DNA of 11,266 bases from Cephalothrix simula (taxonomy: Eukaryota > Nemertea > Palaeonemertea > Archinemertea > Cephalotrichidae): positions 1-11,266 of the forward strand of contig JAXIUW010205287.1 of NCBI GenBank assembly GCA_035591015.1, read 5' to 3'. The notes under the pieces are model-generated. The model saw nothing but the letters and a program-made list of their open reading frames with translations, searched no databases and was not told the DNA's origin. Positions 1 to 8,700 of the stretch are shown piece by piece (the first letter of the stretch is position 1; every line of letters starts with the position of its first letter). Made by a program: the position numbers and the translations under genes.

Positions 1-84
1 AAACTTCCTTTAATAGATACAGGCAACCACTAAACTTTGTAAGTTTTGTGTTGTAAACTACTAGATACTGAGCTTTCATTCATT

Positions 85-1164
85 ATGGCTAACAATTCGT
101 CTAATTATATGCCTGAAATTTATCAAGACTTAGAGAATGTTATTCCGTTTGCAAATTTTTATAATGGATACATAAATCCATTAATGATAATATTTGGATT
201 TTTATCTAATTTGCTTGCAATCATAACATTTTTACACTATAAAAATTGGATGCCAAATGCTGTACATTATTTGTTCACATTAGCGATTTGTGATTCTGTA
301 ACCTTGGTTACCAATGGCCTCACAAAATGGACAGAATCAGGATTATCTGTATTAACAAACGGGTTGGTGGGTAATTTTGACATATTAGCACAAAATATTG
401 TCTTGTGTAAGATTGTGAAATTTTTTTGGTTTTCATGTGCTACTATAGCTCACTGGACTATCGTAATTTTTACGATAGATCGTTTCATATATGTTTGGTT
501 CACGTTTAAAGTCGGAAATATAATTACCTTAAAGTTTAGGCGCATCGTTTTAGGAATTTGCATATTTTGCGCATTTCTTAGCGGACTTCAGATATTTTAC
601 ACGTTTAGTATTGGCCGCCAAGACCCAAATGAACGTATTATGTGCCTCATAACCTCGGAAATATCGGGTAAAAATAGATTCTACCTAGTTCTTTATTACT
701 TTATTGCACTTAGCATATTGCCATGCATTTTAGTATTAATTTTCAACATTTTGATCATAATTGGAATAATTAAAACACATAAAAACATCGGAAGTGAATC
801 AAGAAAAAATTTACAAAGGAAAATTCAAACATGCGTTACTCTATTAATAATTTCATTTGTTTTTGTTGCCGCGGTCGGCCAACATGCCGTTATATGGAGC
901 TGGTTTTTTAAAGTTCACAGTATCCCGGATATGAATCCTAACGACGAAAAACGCTGGCTTGCGTTAAGCATTGTTGCATCTGGTATCTTGAACATTAACT
1001 ATTGCATAAACTGTGTCGTGTACACATTTAGATTACCTAAGTTCAGACAAAATCTAAAAGATGTCGTTACTAAATATTGTTGCGTACGTAAATTTCAGAG
1101 ACTAAGTTGGGGAAATTCAGATGTAAATTCTGGCACTAGTGGGTCCAAAGTTACGCCCCTGTAA
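85..1164 (+). CDS. Class A (rhodopsin-like) GPCR, intronless, orphan
   Basis: This encodes 359 residues with seven hydrophobic segments, so it is a plasma-membrane receptor predicted to signal through G proteins. Family landmarks: Asn42 in GFLSNLL (helix 1), Asp70 in LAICD (helix 2), Cys108 at the start of helix 3 with Cys187 in the second extracellular loop (the conserved disulfide), Asp132-Arg133-Phe134 in place of DRY, Pro213 in helix 5, and Asn309-Cys-x-x-Tyr313 in place of NPxxY. Helix 4 lacks its usual Trp and helix 6 lacks CWxP. Asn3 and Asn4 are N-glycosylation sequons in the short N-terminus; Cys332-Cys333 after helix 7 could be palmitoylated. The start is the ATG at 85; the frame is open upstream to about 46 but has no earlier ATG there. 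The length is normal for a small-ligand or peptide receptor. The loose motifs suggest a lineage-expanded invertebrate receptor. The ligand is unknown and I assign no subfamily. Confidence 0.9.
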   Translation: MANNSSNYMPEIYQDLENVIPFANFYNGYINPLMIIFGFLSNLLAIITFLHYKNWMPNAVHYLFTLAICDSVTLVTNGLTKWTESGLSVLTNGLVGNFDILAQNIVLCKIVKFFWFSCATIAHWTIVIFTIDRFIYVWFTFKVGNIITLKFRRIVLGICIFCAFLSGLQIFYTFSIGRQDPNERIMCLITSEISGKNRFYLVLYYFIALSILPCILVLIFNILIIIGIIKTHKNIGSESRKNLQRKIQTCVTLLIISFVFVAAVGQHAVIWSWFFKVHSIPDMNPNDEKRWLALSIVASGILNINYCINCVVYTFRLPKFRQNLKDVVTKYCCVRKFQRLSWGNSDVNSGTSGSKVTPL

Positions 1165-1171
1165 ATACTGA

Positions 1172-1243
1172 AAGATCTTAAAACACAAACACAAATGCGG
1201 CTTTACCATATGTATCATATGCATTTCCGCGTTTTAAGATCTT
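1172..1243 (+). other. Hairpin just after the GPCR stop codon
   Basis: A perfect 13-bp inverted repeat (AAGATCTTAAAAC at 1172-1184 and its complement at 1231-1243) encloses further pairing: GCGG 1197-1200 with CCGC 1227-1230, and CATATG 1207-1212 with CATATG 1216-1221 around a 3-nt loop. It begins 8 nt after the stop codon, so it would lie in the receptor's 3' UTR. Function unknown; it could be an RNA structure or a small foldback insertion. Confidence 0.6.
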
Positions 1244-1518
1244 CAAAGAAATGTAATCTCTTTAGTGTAAAGTATATTGACCATAAAATGTTTAATTGTT
1301 TTTTTCTACAAATAATATTTAATATTATAATACACGATTGGATTAAAAATTAAATTTCAATTCTCAGGTCGTGTAAATCTTTATGGCCTCTCATTTTTAA
1401 AATTTTCCTATCCAATGGTGTATATCATGTAAATTATTTATGTGACTTATGTTTTCATGCGTGTTTAGCGTGTTTATCAGTGCAATAGGGAAAATGATAT
1501 TTATAATTGTTTGAATGT

Positions 1519-1524
1519 AATAAA
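1519..1524 (+). promoter_or_regulatory. Candidate polyadenylation signal for the GPCR
   Basis: AATAAA lies 355 nt after the receptor stop codon; an earlier weaker ATTAAA is at 1342-1347. Either could serve. In AT-rich DNA such hexamers arise often by chance, so this is only a candidate. Confidence 0.3.
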
Positions 1525-1672
1525 CGATTTTAATCCTCTCAATGAAATACCCTACGTCAAGACATGTTGGGATAAATATGGGCTGCGGTTGGCAATTTAG
1601 AGAGAGGCACTGTTTTAGATCTCTGTACAGAACTGTAGTACAATTGAACTAAACGGGTAAAAATCAAAGAAC

Positions 1673-1926
1673 TAGACTAAAGACCCCTACTTTTTCCGCT
1701 ATCAGATAGAGAATTAGGACAGGTGTAAGGTTGCCCCAGTCTACGCAATGTCCAGATGTACCTGGCTACTGACGATATGGACCTTTGAAGCCCGGCTTTG
1801 AAGGCTATGATACCAGTACCAGGGGTATCAGGAAAACTCGTCCAGGGGAAAATTCGCTGACATCAAATAGCGTAGCCTTACACATGTCCTAATTTTCTAT
1901 CCGATAGCGGAAATTAGGGCAGTCTA
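1673..1926. mobile_element. MITE-like foldback element
   Basis: Bases 1681-1730 and 1876-1925 are inverted copies matching at about 40 of 50 positions by hand count (35 of 38 over 1693-1730, core TTTCCGCTATC). The outermost bases read TA-GACT at 1673-1678 and AGTC-TA at 1921-1926, consistent with a TA target duplication of the Tc1/mariner type. The interior has further partial pairing and no coding capacity. It is best read as a roughly 250-bp non-autonomous DNA transposon copy; the parent family is not identified. Confidence 0.6.
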
Positions 1927-2270
1927 GAAAAAAATACCCGAGAAAAATCGGGCGAAAAAGAAAAATCGCGCAGATTTTTTGTTGCACTACAGTACAGTTC
2001 GGGCACACCCTAATCTACGTCCGCAATCCTGGGCCGGACCGACAGCCAATGCTGTCTTTTAAGGGCTAGGCGCTTGTCGATTACGCTTTGAAACCGGAGC
2101 TACTCAGCAGTCTTCATGTCGGGAGAAAATGTATGACTTAATGCATGTATTTGATTTACAGGATAAGCATTAGTTATATTTTAGTTTGAGTAGAAAAAAA
2201 TATTATGTACATGTGATGTTTTTAAGTCTTTGACCAGGTTCCTTAAAACCTAATTTTGTTTTACCAAGTA

Positions 2271-2431
2271 TGAATGTAATAGAGTTGTTTTTAATTACTG
2301 AAAGATGTCCTGGATTTAATTTTTAACGGATTATAACTCCAAATGTATCGAACTGTTTCCAATCTCTACAAAAAATGGACTTGATTTCAGCTAGAGTTGG
2401 AATTGAAATCATTGCAACTCTATTACATTCA
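2271..2431. repeat. 161-bp element with perfect 17-bp terminal inverted repeats
   Basis: TGAATGTAATAGAGTTG at 2271-2287 is repeated exactly, inverted, at 2415-2431. The interior is AT-rich and non-coding. No target-site duplication is obvious outside the repeats, so it may be a degraded MITE or a simple palindromic structure. Confidence 0.55.
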
Positions 2432-3452
2432 GAGTGCACATTTCGAATCTGTTTTTATATTATGAATCTCAATTGTTTTATCATTACTAACTGTATTATT
2501 TGAATTAAATTATAATTTCAATTGTTATATTTAATTTGTTATAAATCGTATAAAGGTTTCGTAAAAAAAACTTTGAGCTTAAGGCTGTTGTCATGCGAAA
2601 AATTTAAGTGACGCAAATATAACTCTAGTTATTAGGTACCTTTTTTATGAAATTTTATTACGTTTCTGGCGACGTAAAAGTTTATGATCCTAAAGAAATC
2701 GCATAAATTAGCGATTAACGCGTATGCAAGTGCAATCGGCCAAATTGACTTTTAAAAACATTAAGTACAATGATATATTAATGCCAGAAATCACTTTCAT
2801 ATCAATTTTTGAAGTACACGCATACTGAATGAAAATGACTTAAGATATGTTAAGTCTATACTTTTTTGATAACGCGAATTCTAATGATAATAAGTTTAAA
2901 TTGTACTTGGGTATAAATTTTATGATTTTTACATGTTCACCAAAAAACTTTATTACGCTAATCTCTTGACATATTTATTATACTATAGAGTTTTCTATAC
3001 GTCATGACCATGTTATATGAAAAACAATAATCGAAAGACCTCTAAACATTCTAAGTAACTATTGAAATTAGAATTGCAGAATTAAGTTAATGGAAATGAA
3101 TAGATTATTTAACTTGACTTAGTTTAAAAACACTTGATACCATGCTTTCTCGATGTTAAAAATGCTTTCGATACCGTTAAGTATTTATTCTTACCACGTG
3201 AAGAATTCTTAAAAAACTTGAATGAAATTCTAATGGTCTCTAATTGAAATGAAATATGTAAGTGTACTAAATTTAAGTTTATATAGGTTATTTCTTTGGT
3301 CTAAAATTTGCATATTTGCCCCACGTCATGAATACTAATAAGGCTCTAACCGAGAACGGTTGCATTTATTGTATCGAATTTCTATTGTATGCATGATAAA
3401 CGAATATAATTTACCTCTGTAAATTTTAAACCATTTCACTAAAAGATTCAAA

Positions 3453-4124
3453 ATGGATGATACGTATAAGATATTTGATGCCACCCCAGGAGGACAATTT
3501 GTATTTCTGAAACAATTCACTTTGACAAAAAGGGAAATATTTCTTATTTGTGCTGTTATATTTCTTGTACCAGCTTTGATTTTATTTATGGGGCTAGCCC
3601 TTGCATTTGCCGGTACCGAACATCCTATTGCTGCTGAAGAACTTTGCCTCAAGCCAGCGTGTTTGACATCGATGGCTGAATTAACAAAAAACCTGAACAG
3701 GTCTGTGGATCCTTGCACAGACTTTTATTCGTATGCCTGTGGAAACTGGCCTAAGTATCGCCCAATGCCGGAGAATTTTAAATGGGGTAAATCAGTCTAT
3801 TCGGAGCTTTACTGGTCAAATATATATAAGATTGCACGAATCATGTTTAGAAGGAGATTTCAGACAAAGTCACGAGCTGAAAAAAAGATTCGTGATTTCT
3901 TCAACTCGTGCGTAGACGACTTTGATAGGAAGAAAAAATCCGCAAAACCATTTATTGAAAAAGTGCTCAAGAAAATTGGTGGGAGTTTTCTTCTTGGTGA
4001 TTCACTGTCTAACTACGATCTTAATACCGGCCTTCAAAAAGTGCACGTTGATTTTTGGACTGATGCTATTTTTACATATTGGCCAGGCACTGACTATGAA
4101 AATGAACTTCATAACGTAATCAAA
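3453..4124 (+). CDS. M13 (neprilysin-like) alternative first exon 1A
   Basis: This exon encodes 224 residues: a cytosolic tail of about 28 residues, one hydrophobic anchor at about 29-53 (type II topology), then the start of an M13 ectodomain. It carries the family cysteines C65, C70, C88 and C96 (the last two in DPCTDFYSYACG) and C153 in FFNSCVDD, plus a sequon at Asn82. The start is ATG in good context (AAAATGG). The exon ends at AAA before GTGAGT, phase 0, with the sequence HNVIK. That is exactly where exon 1B ends, and it reads well into exon 2 (IDLGGLGM). No further M13 coding sequence lies between it and exon 1B. It is therefore either an alternative first exon sharing exons 2-12 or a truncated tandem copy. 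The open frame and strong donor favour function. Without splicing, the frame runs 80 more codons to a stop at 4368-4370. Confidence 0.8.
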
Positions 4125-4529
4125 GTGAGTATAAAGTCTTTTACCATATTTATGCCGCTGTCGGCGTCAATGCGTGCCCCGATCGGGGTAAGAACCCGGG
4201 GAAGGCATTTTGACCTTGCCTCCTATCCAATTATAAAACTTCACGCGCTGCATATTGATTGGCACCACCTTAGGATCACATACCTATGCGGGGACGATTG
4301 TAACAGGTTAATAATCTATGCTGTAGTTCTGTTTAATTCCGTTTCTTTTTTAATGACAAAAAGCTTATGAATTTTAAGCTACAAGTATTAATATTCTACC
4401 TTTTAAATGTGGTAGTTGGCGGTTGGCAGGCATCGCATATCGGGAATGTGGACCATACCTGTGGTAAAGGTCAGTGTCCCGGTGGTTAGTGTCCTCTTCA
4501 TTTTTATGTCAGTACTCCCATACCGCGGC

Positions 4530-4600
4530 CGGAATTGCACAGTTGGTTAGAGACTTGACAAGACTTGGCGCATAATCGAAATATCGTGCCTCTCTATAGT
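4530..4600 (+). repeat. Possible tRNA-derived SINE head
   Basis: TTGCACAGTTGG at 4535-4546 resembles a pol III A box and is followed by GTTAGAG, as in many tRNA genes and SINEs. About 36 nt further on, AATCGAAATATC (near 4573-4584) is a degenerate B box. No acceptor stem closes, so it is not a working tRNA gene. A SINE remnant is the likelier reading. Confidence 0.3.
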
Positions 4601-5087
4601 CTAATGACACAAGTGTCTGGTCCAACGTGTCCTTTAACTTAAGATTTTACTTGACTGTGATTAAACGAAGATGGTGACGAAAAAAGGTACCCCGTGCCGC
4701 GGAACTGAGAGACTGGCACTGGCACATACTGCCGACTTCTATAGTCTGGTCTACTTATTTTGTACATATTTTTTGCAGAAGTCTATCTCAACATTACGCC
4801 CATATTGGCGTATTTTTCGTGTTATCTAATGAACTCTAATTCTGTGCCACTTGATGTCAGTCCCGAGACATTAGGCCCTATATGTAAATCATGTACATTG
4901 ACTCTACCTGATATGAAATTAGCTATAAAACCATTAATGGTACACCTTATCAGTTTCTGATAAGTTAACTGTTAAAATTAGCTTTACGTTACGACCTGTA
5001 ATATCATAGGTTAGGAGGCGTTGCTTGGGATATATTTCAGGATAAATTCAAAATTCAATGGAACTGAGGTTGTATTATTAATTTTGA

Positions 5088-5095
5088 TGACGTCA
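5088..5095 (+). promoter_or_regulatory. Perfect CRE (CREB/ATF-type) octamer upstream of exon 1B
   Basis: TGACGTCA, the full palindromic cAMP-response element, ends 12 nt before the exon 1B ATG. It may mark a cAMP- or stress-responsive promoter for the 1B isoform, or fall within its 5' UTR. One octamer match is limited evidence. Confidence 0.35.
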
Positions 5096-5107
5096 CTGTG
5101 ATCCAAA

Positions 5108-5788
5108 ATGGGCGATACAGATTCGATTATCCCAGGAGGGCCTTTGGGCCCGCGTTTGAATCGACCAATGAAGGTTGGACCTCTAGCTACTGTCCGTGAG
5201 GTCTTAATGGCCTCCGCCATTTTGGTCCTTTTGCTAATTATGATAATTTTATCGATCGTTATCGGAACTTCAAGATCAAAAAGCGAGATTTTGGGAGACT
5301 ATTGTAATACCCCAAAATGTCTAGCTGGTTCTGGGTATCTTATGGACAATTTAAATAAATCTATTGACCCTTGCACTGACTTTTTTCAATATGCATGCGG
5401 TTCTTATGGGAAAAATAACCCACTTTCTCCCACTACATACAGTAGCACAGTATATTCGAAACTTTTGCAGCGAAATCAGGCAAAATTGAATAATATTTTA
5501 ACAAGATCCGCTTTAGTTAAAGTGGGAAGTTGGCAGTATAAGCTAAAGCTGTTTTACAGAACTTGTGTCAACGATTATGAAAATTCTAAACGTGGTGGCA
5601 AACCACTAATTGATGCTATCAATGATGCAGTTGGAGGTTGGTATCTTCTAGATCAGTACACACCAAACATAGGGTCTTTTGATTTTAACAAAGCGTTACA
5701 AAAAACGCACGTAGATTATTGGGTCAATGCCTTGTTTTCATATTATGTTGGACAAGATTATGAAGATCCAGTGAGAAGAAATATACAG
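5108..5788 (+). CDS. M13 exon 1B: cytosolic tail, anchor, N-terminal lobe
   Basis: This exon encodes 227 residues. A Gly/Pro-rich cytosolic tail precedes a hydrophobic anchor at about 32-53. The ectodomain begins with C66 and C71, then DPCTDFFQYACG (C89, C97), C143 in FYRTCVND and a sequon at Asn83. The start is ATG in good context (AAAATGG). It ends in CAG before GTATGT, phase 0. It is about 40% identical to exon 1A in the blocks I aligned by hand, and 11 residues shorter between the fourth and fifth cysteines. Confidence 0.88.
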
Positions 5789-8700
5789 GTATGTATTCAT
5801 TATCTAGCTGGACTAACTCGCCCAAGTTAATCGTGATCGGTAGGAAAATTCTGTATTATATTACATATAATTTTGGACATTATACATCAAAACATGTGGA
5901 AATATTATTAAATTATTTTCATTACTTCCATACGTTTTGATGTATTAAATTCAGAGTTGTATCTCAAACAATACAAAATTTCCCCGCTATAGATAAACAC
6001 GAATTTACAATGCATGGGCAATATTTGCACTTCGAAAAAGTTATTTCCGTATGTTTCCGGAGTTCTATATCTCAAAGAGGGTATGGAAGGGGTCTAAACG
6101 GGATCGGGATATGGTGAAAAACGCCCAGCCGGGATCGGGTTCCGTTGAAAATAGGCCTTATCAGATCGGGTTCGGGGTGGCAGGATGGGTTGCCAGGATC
6201 TCCGGAAATCTAGTGGGATCGGCATAATATCCCATTCTTAGCCTTGCCGGGATCGGAATATCTCATTTTTAGCCTTGGCGGGATACCCACTCTATAGACA
6301 CCCTCCTCAAACAATACAAAATTTCCCTCGGATTGTTGGTAATATTGTTTTTCAGATTGACCTTGGTGGTCTAGGAATGTACTACAAATACTATATCAAT
6401 GATAAAGATGCGGACATAGTCCAAGCCTACAGAAACTTCATCGGAAATGTTACAGATCTCCTGCTGAGAGATGCTGGGCAGAAATTTGGCGATGACCAAC
6501 AAAAACAAGAAAGAATCGATGGATTTGTGAAAGACGTAGTGACATTTGAGACCCAACTCGCTAAGGTAAATGCTAGAATATCCCCTATTTCAACCGATCA
6601 AGATATCCCTTTGACCAATTCAAACGGTTTGATAGTGATACCAAAACGGTACCCCTATCCGCTATAGTGTGTACGCATAAGAGGGTCACCCGAGAATTTT
6701 CGGTAGTGAATTCACGTAAATGTGCAGTACAAACTAATACAAGTACGGTACAGTACTTCACTTCCTGAGCAGAGTACAAAATGACTGTCGAGAGGGCCTT
6801 ATAATTATTGGGGTATAAACATACACCCACAATGGCGATTTTGCTGAAGCGTACACGTATAAAGGCCAAAATATTAAAAGCGTACAGCGTACAATGCCCT
6901 AAAAATTATGCGTACACGGGAAGCTGCAATTCATTTCAGGGTATACTCGGGAAGCATATACAATGGAATTTAAGCGTACAATACAATTTAAGCGCAAACG
7001 AGAAGCGTACTAATGCAATTTTAGCGTACACGGAAAGCGTACAATTCAATTAAAAGCGTACACGATAATCGTAGAATGCAATTTAAGAGTATACGGGAAA
7101 AGTACAATACTATTTTAGCTTACAGGGAAGGTATAATGCAATTTAAGCGTCTATATGATGCCTACTAGTTTTGGCGTACACGGGAAGCGTACGATGTAAC
7201 TTTAGCATACACGGGAAGCGTACAGCTGAAAAATTGGACGCACGAGCGTACAGCGTACAAAGGCCTCCCAATAAGACCCTTTATCGAGTAATGATTAACT
7301 CGGAAATGAAATTTTTCAAAAGTTATTGAATTAAATATCGATAAATTTACTCTGAATTTACCCAGGTCAATTTCTTTGCGGTCAAGCTTTGTTTAATTCC
7401 AGTACTTACTATTTATAATAGATGGCATTAGTAATAGTTTTGTATTTATGTTACAGATTACAGAGACCTCTCCAGTATCAGAGAATCCACATGACTATGA
7501 AAATAGGCACACGCTTGGTGACCTAACGGCTGATACAAAAGGTTCTGGGGTAAGCTTATACACGTTTGTCTTACATCTTTATCAAAAAATTAACTTACTT
7601 CGCTATGTTAATCAATATTCAATTAATATTTCAGTGCAGTATATATTAAAAACTGTGCAGTATCGAAAACTGTGCAACATATTAAAAATATGCAGTATAT
7701 CAGAAAGTGTTGGCATATCACAGATATATGCATACTTTGTTCACTAGAAAATCCTTCAGCCATGGTATATAGAATTAGGGTTTTCGAAATACTCTTTATA
7801 CAATTACATGTAACACTTTCTAGAAATCACTTTTTTGAACTTTCAGATTGATTGGACTGCATTTTTCAAGTACATGTTTGACCAGAATAGAATAACTTCA
7901 AATACTCAAGTTGTACTTCTCGAAAAATATTACATGTACAATGTCTCCAATTATATTTCAACATTAGGAAAAGATAAAAATAGGTATTAAGATATTGGAT
8001 AACTTTTAAAGCTCACATTTTAATAGTACATACTTCCAATATAGTAAACACTTTGTAAAGCTATGGTATAAAACTTTTTTTAAGGTATAAATTGTAAAAT
8101 TACGTTGCATTGAATATATTTTCAGGATACTGAATAATTACCTGTCCTGGAGATTGATTCAAGCGTACCTGCCTGACCTATCCTATGAATACGTTCATCT
8201 TGGCCGCGAATTTTACGTTCAAAGAACTGGAAGAACGCGTTTCCTTGGAACATGGCGGTATTGTTTCTACTATGCGGCAAACAAAATGAGTGATGCACTC
8301 GGTGCCATGTTCGTTCGAGACCATTTCGCTGACCAAAGCAAAGCGAAGGTTTGTATACAACTCATAACTGAGACTTAAAACTTAACGCTAACCTGATAAC
8401 TTATAAGTTAGAAAACTTATAACTTATAACTTTTACAAGTATGTGTACATACATAGGTTCACGAAATGGTAAATCACATCAGAACAACTATAAAGAATCA
8501 TTTGTCATCAAGAACATGGATGAGCCAAGATACAAGAGAAAGAGCCGAAGAAAAGGTAGGCCAATGAATGATAAAAACTTGCATCAATATTATTATTTCT
8601 TTTGTCACGTGACAACATGAAAATGCGTTATATTTTGAACACTTCGTCAAATACACTCTATAGGCTATGTGATTGGTCCTCGTTCTGTACAAGAAAAATA

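Larger units (their letters stand above)
1165..3452. other. Intergenic region between the GPCR and the M13 locus
   Basis: No reading frame here resembles a protein I recognise. The stretch is AT-rich apart from about 1680-2110. It contains the 3' hairpin of the receptor, a foldback element at 1673-1926, two small A-loop hairpins at 1937-1969 and an inverted-repeat element at 2271-2431. The last few hundred bases presumably hold the promoter of exon 1A: a TATATA is at 3280-3285 and a CGTCA half-site at 3324-3328, both weak evidence. Confidence 0.6.
4125..5107. other. Spacer between first exons 1A and 1B
   Basis: This holds the splice donor of exon 1A (GTGAGT at 4125) and must contain the promoter or 5' UTR of exon 1B. 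I found no M13 body exons here. The part around 4150-4750 is less AT-rich than its surroundings and includes a possible tRNA-derived SINE remnant near 4530-4600. A TTTCAG acceptor-like sequence ends at 5040, which could mark a 5' UTR intron or a trans-splice site upstream of exon 1B. Confidence 0.5.
5789..6355 (+). other. Intron 1 (from exon 1B), with insertion-like repeat block
   Basis: Donor GTATGT, acceptor TTTTTCAG. It contains a palindrome at 5882-5945 and a 22-bp direct repeat (5963-5984 and 6306-6327) bracketing 321 nt of G-rich, GGGATCGG-rich sequence. For exon 1A the same acceptor would close an intron of 2231 nt. Confidence 0.75.

Noticed and set aside
46-84. N-terminal extension of the GPCR frame to 46
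   Set aside because: The codon at 46 is TTG, not ATG. The first ATG in frame is at 85 and leads straight into a typical short glycosylated N-terminus.
1624-2000. A larger inverted-repeat element enclosing the 1673-1926 MITE
   Set aside because: Only about 8 bp (GAACTGTA at 1630 and TACAGTTC at 1993) pair, in a locally palindromic sequence.
3335-3718. 127-codon open frame on the minus strand
   Set aside because: It lies opposite exon 1A, whose anchor and cysteine pattern are clearly M13; the minus-strand protein shows no recognisable features.
4760-4960. 66-codon open frame between exons 1A and 1B
   Set aside because: No resemblance to an M13 body exon and no supporting splice context.
5041-5107. 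Splicing of exon 1A to the acceptor-like TTTCAG at 5040 to make a 1A-1B fusion
   Set aside because: In phase 0 this frame meets a TGA within nine codons, and a fusion would carry two anchors and two N-terminal lobes.
5011-5220. Minus-strand 69-codon open frame opposite the start of exon 1B
   Set aside because: It is the complement of the exon 1B tail and anchor; its Gly/Pro run mirrors the plus-strand sequence.
6585-7053. Open frames on both strands across the GCGTAC array
   Set aside because: They result from the tandem repeat within intron 2; the peptides are repetitive and unlike any known family.
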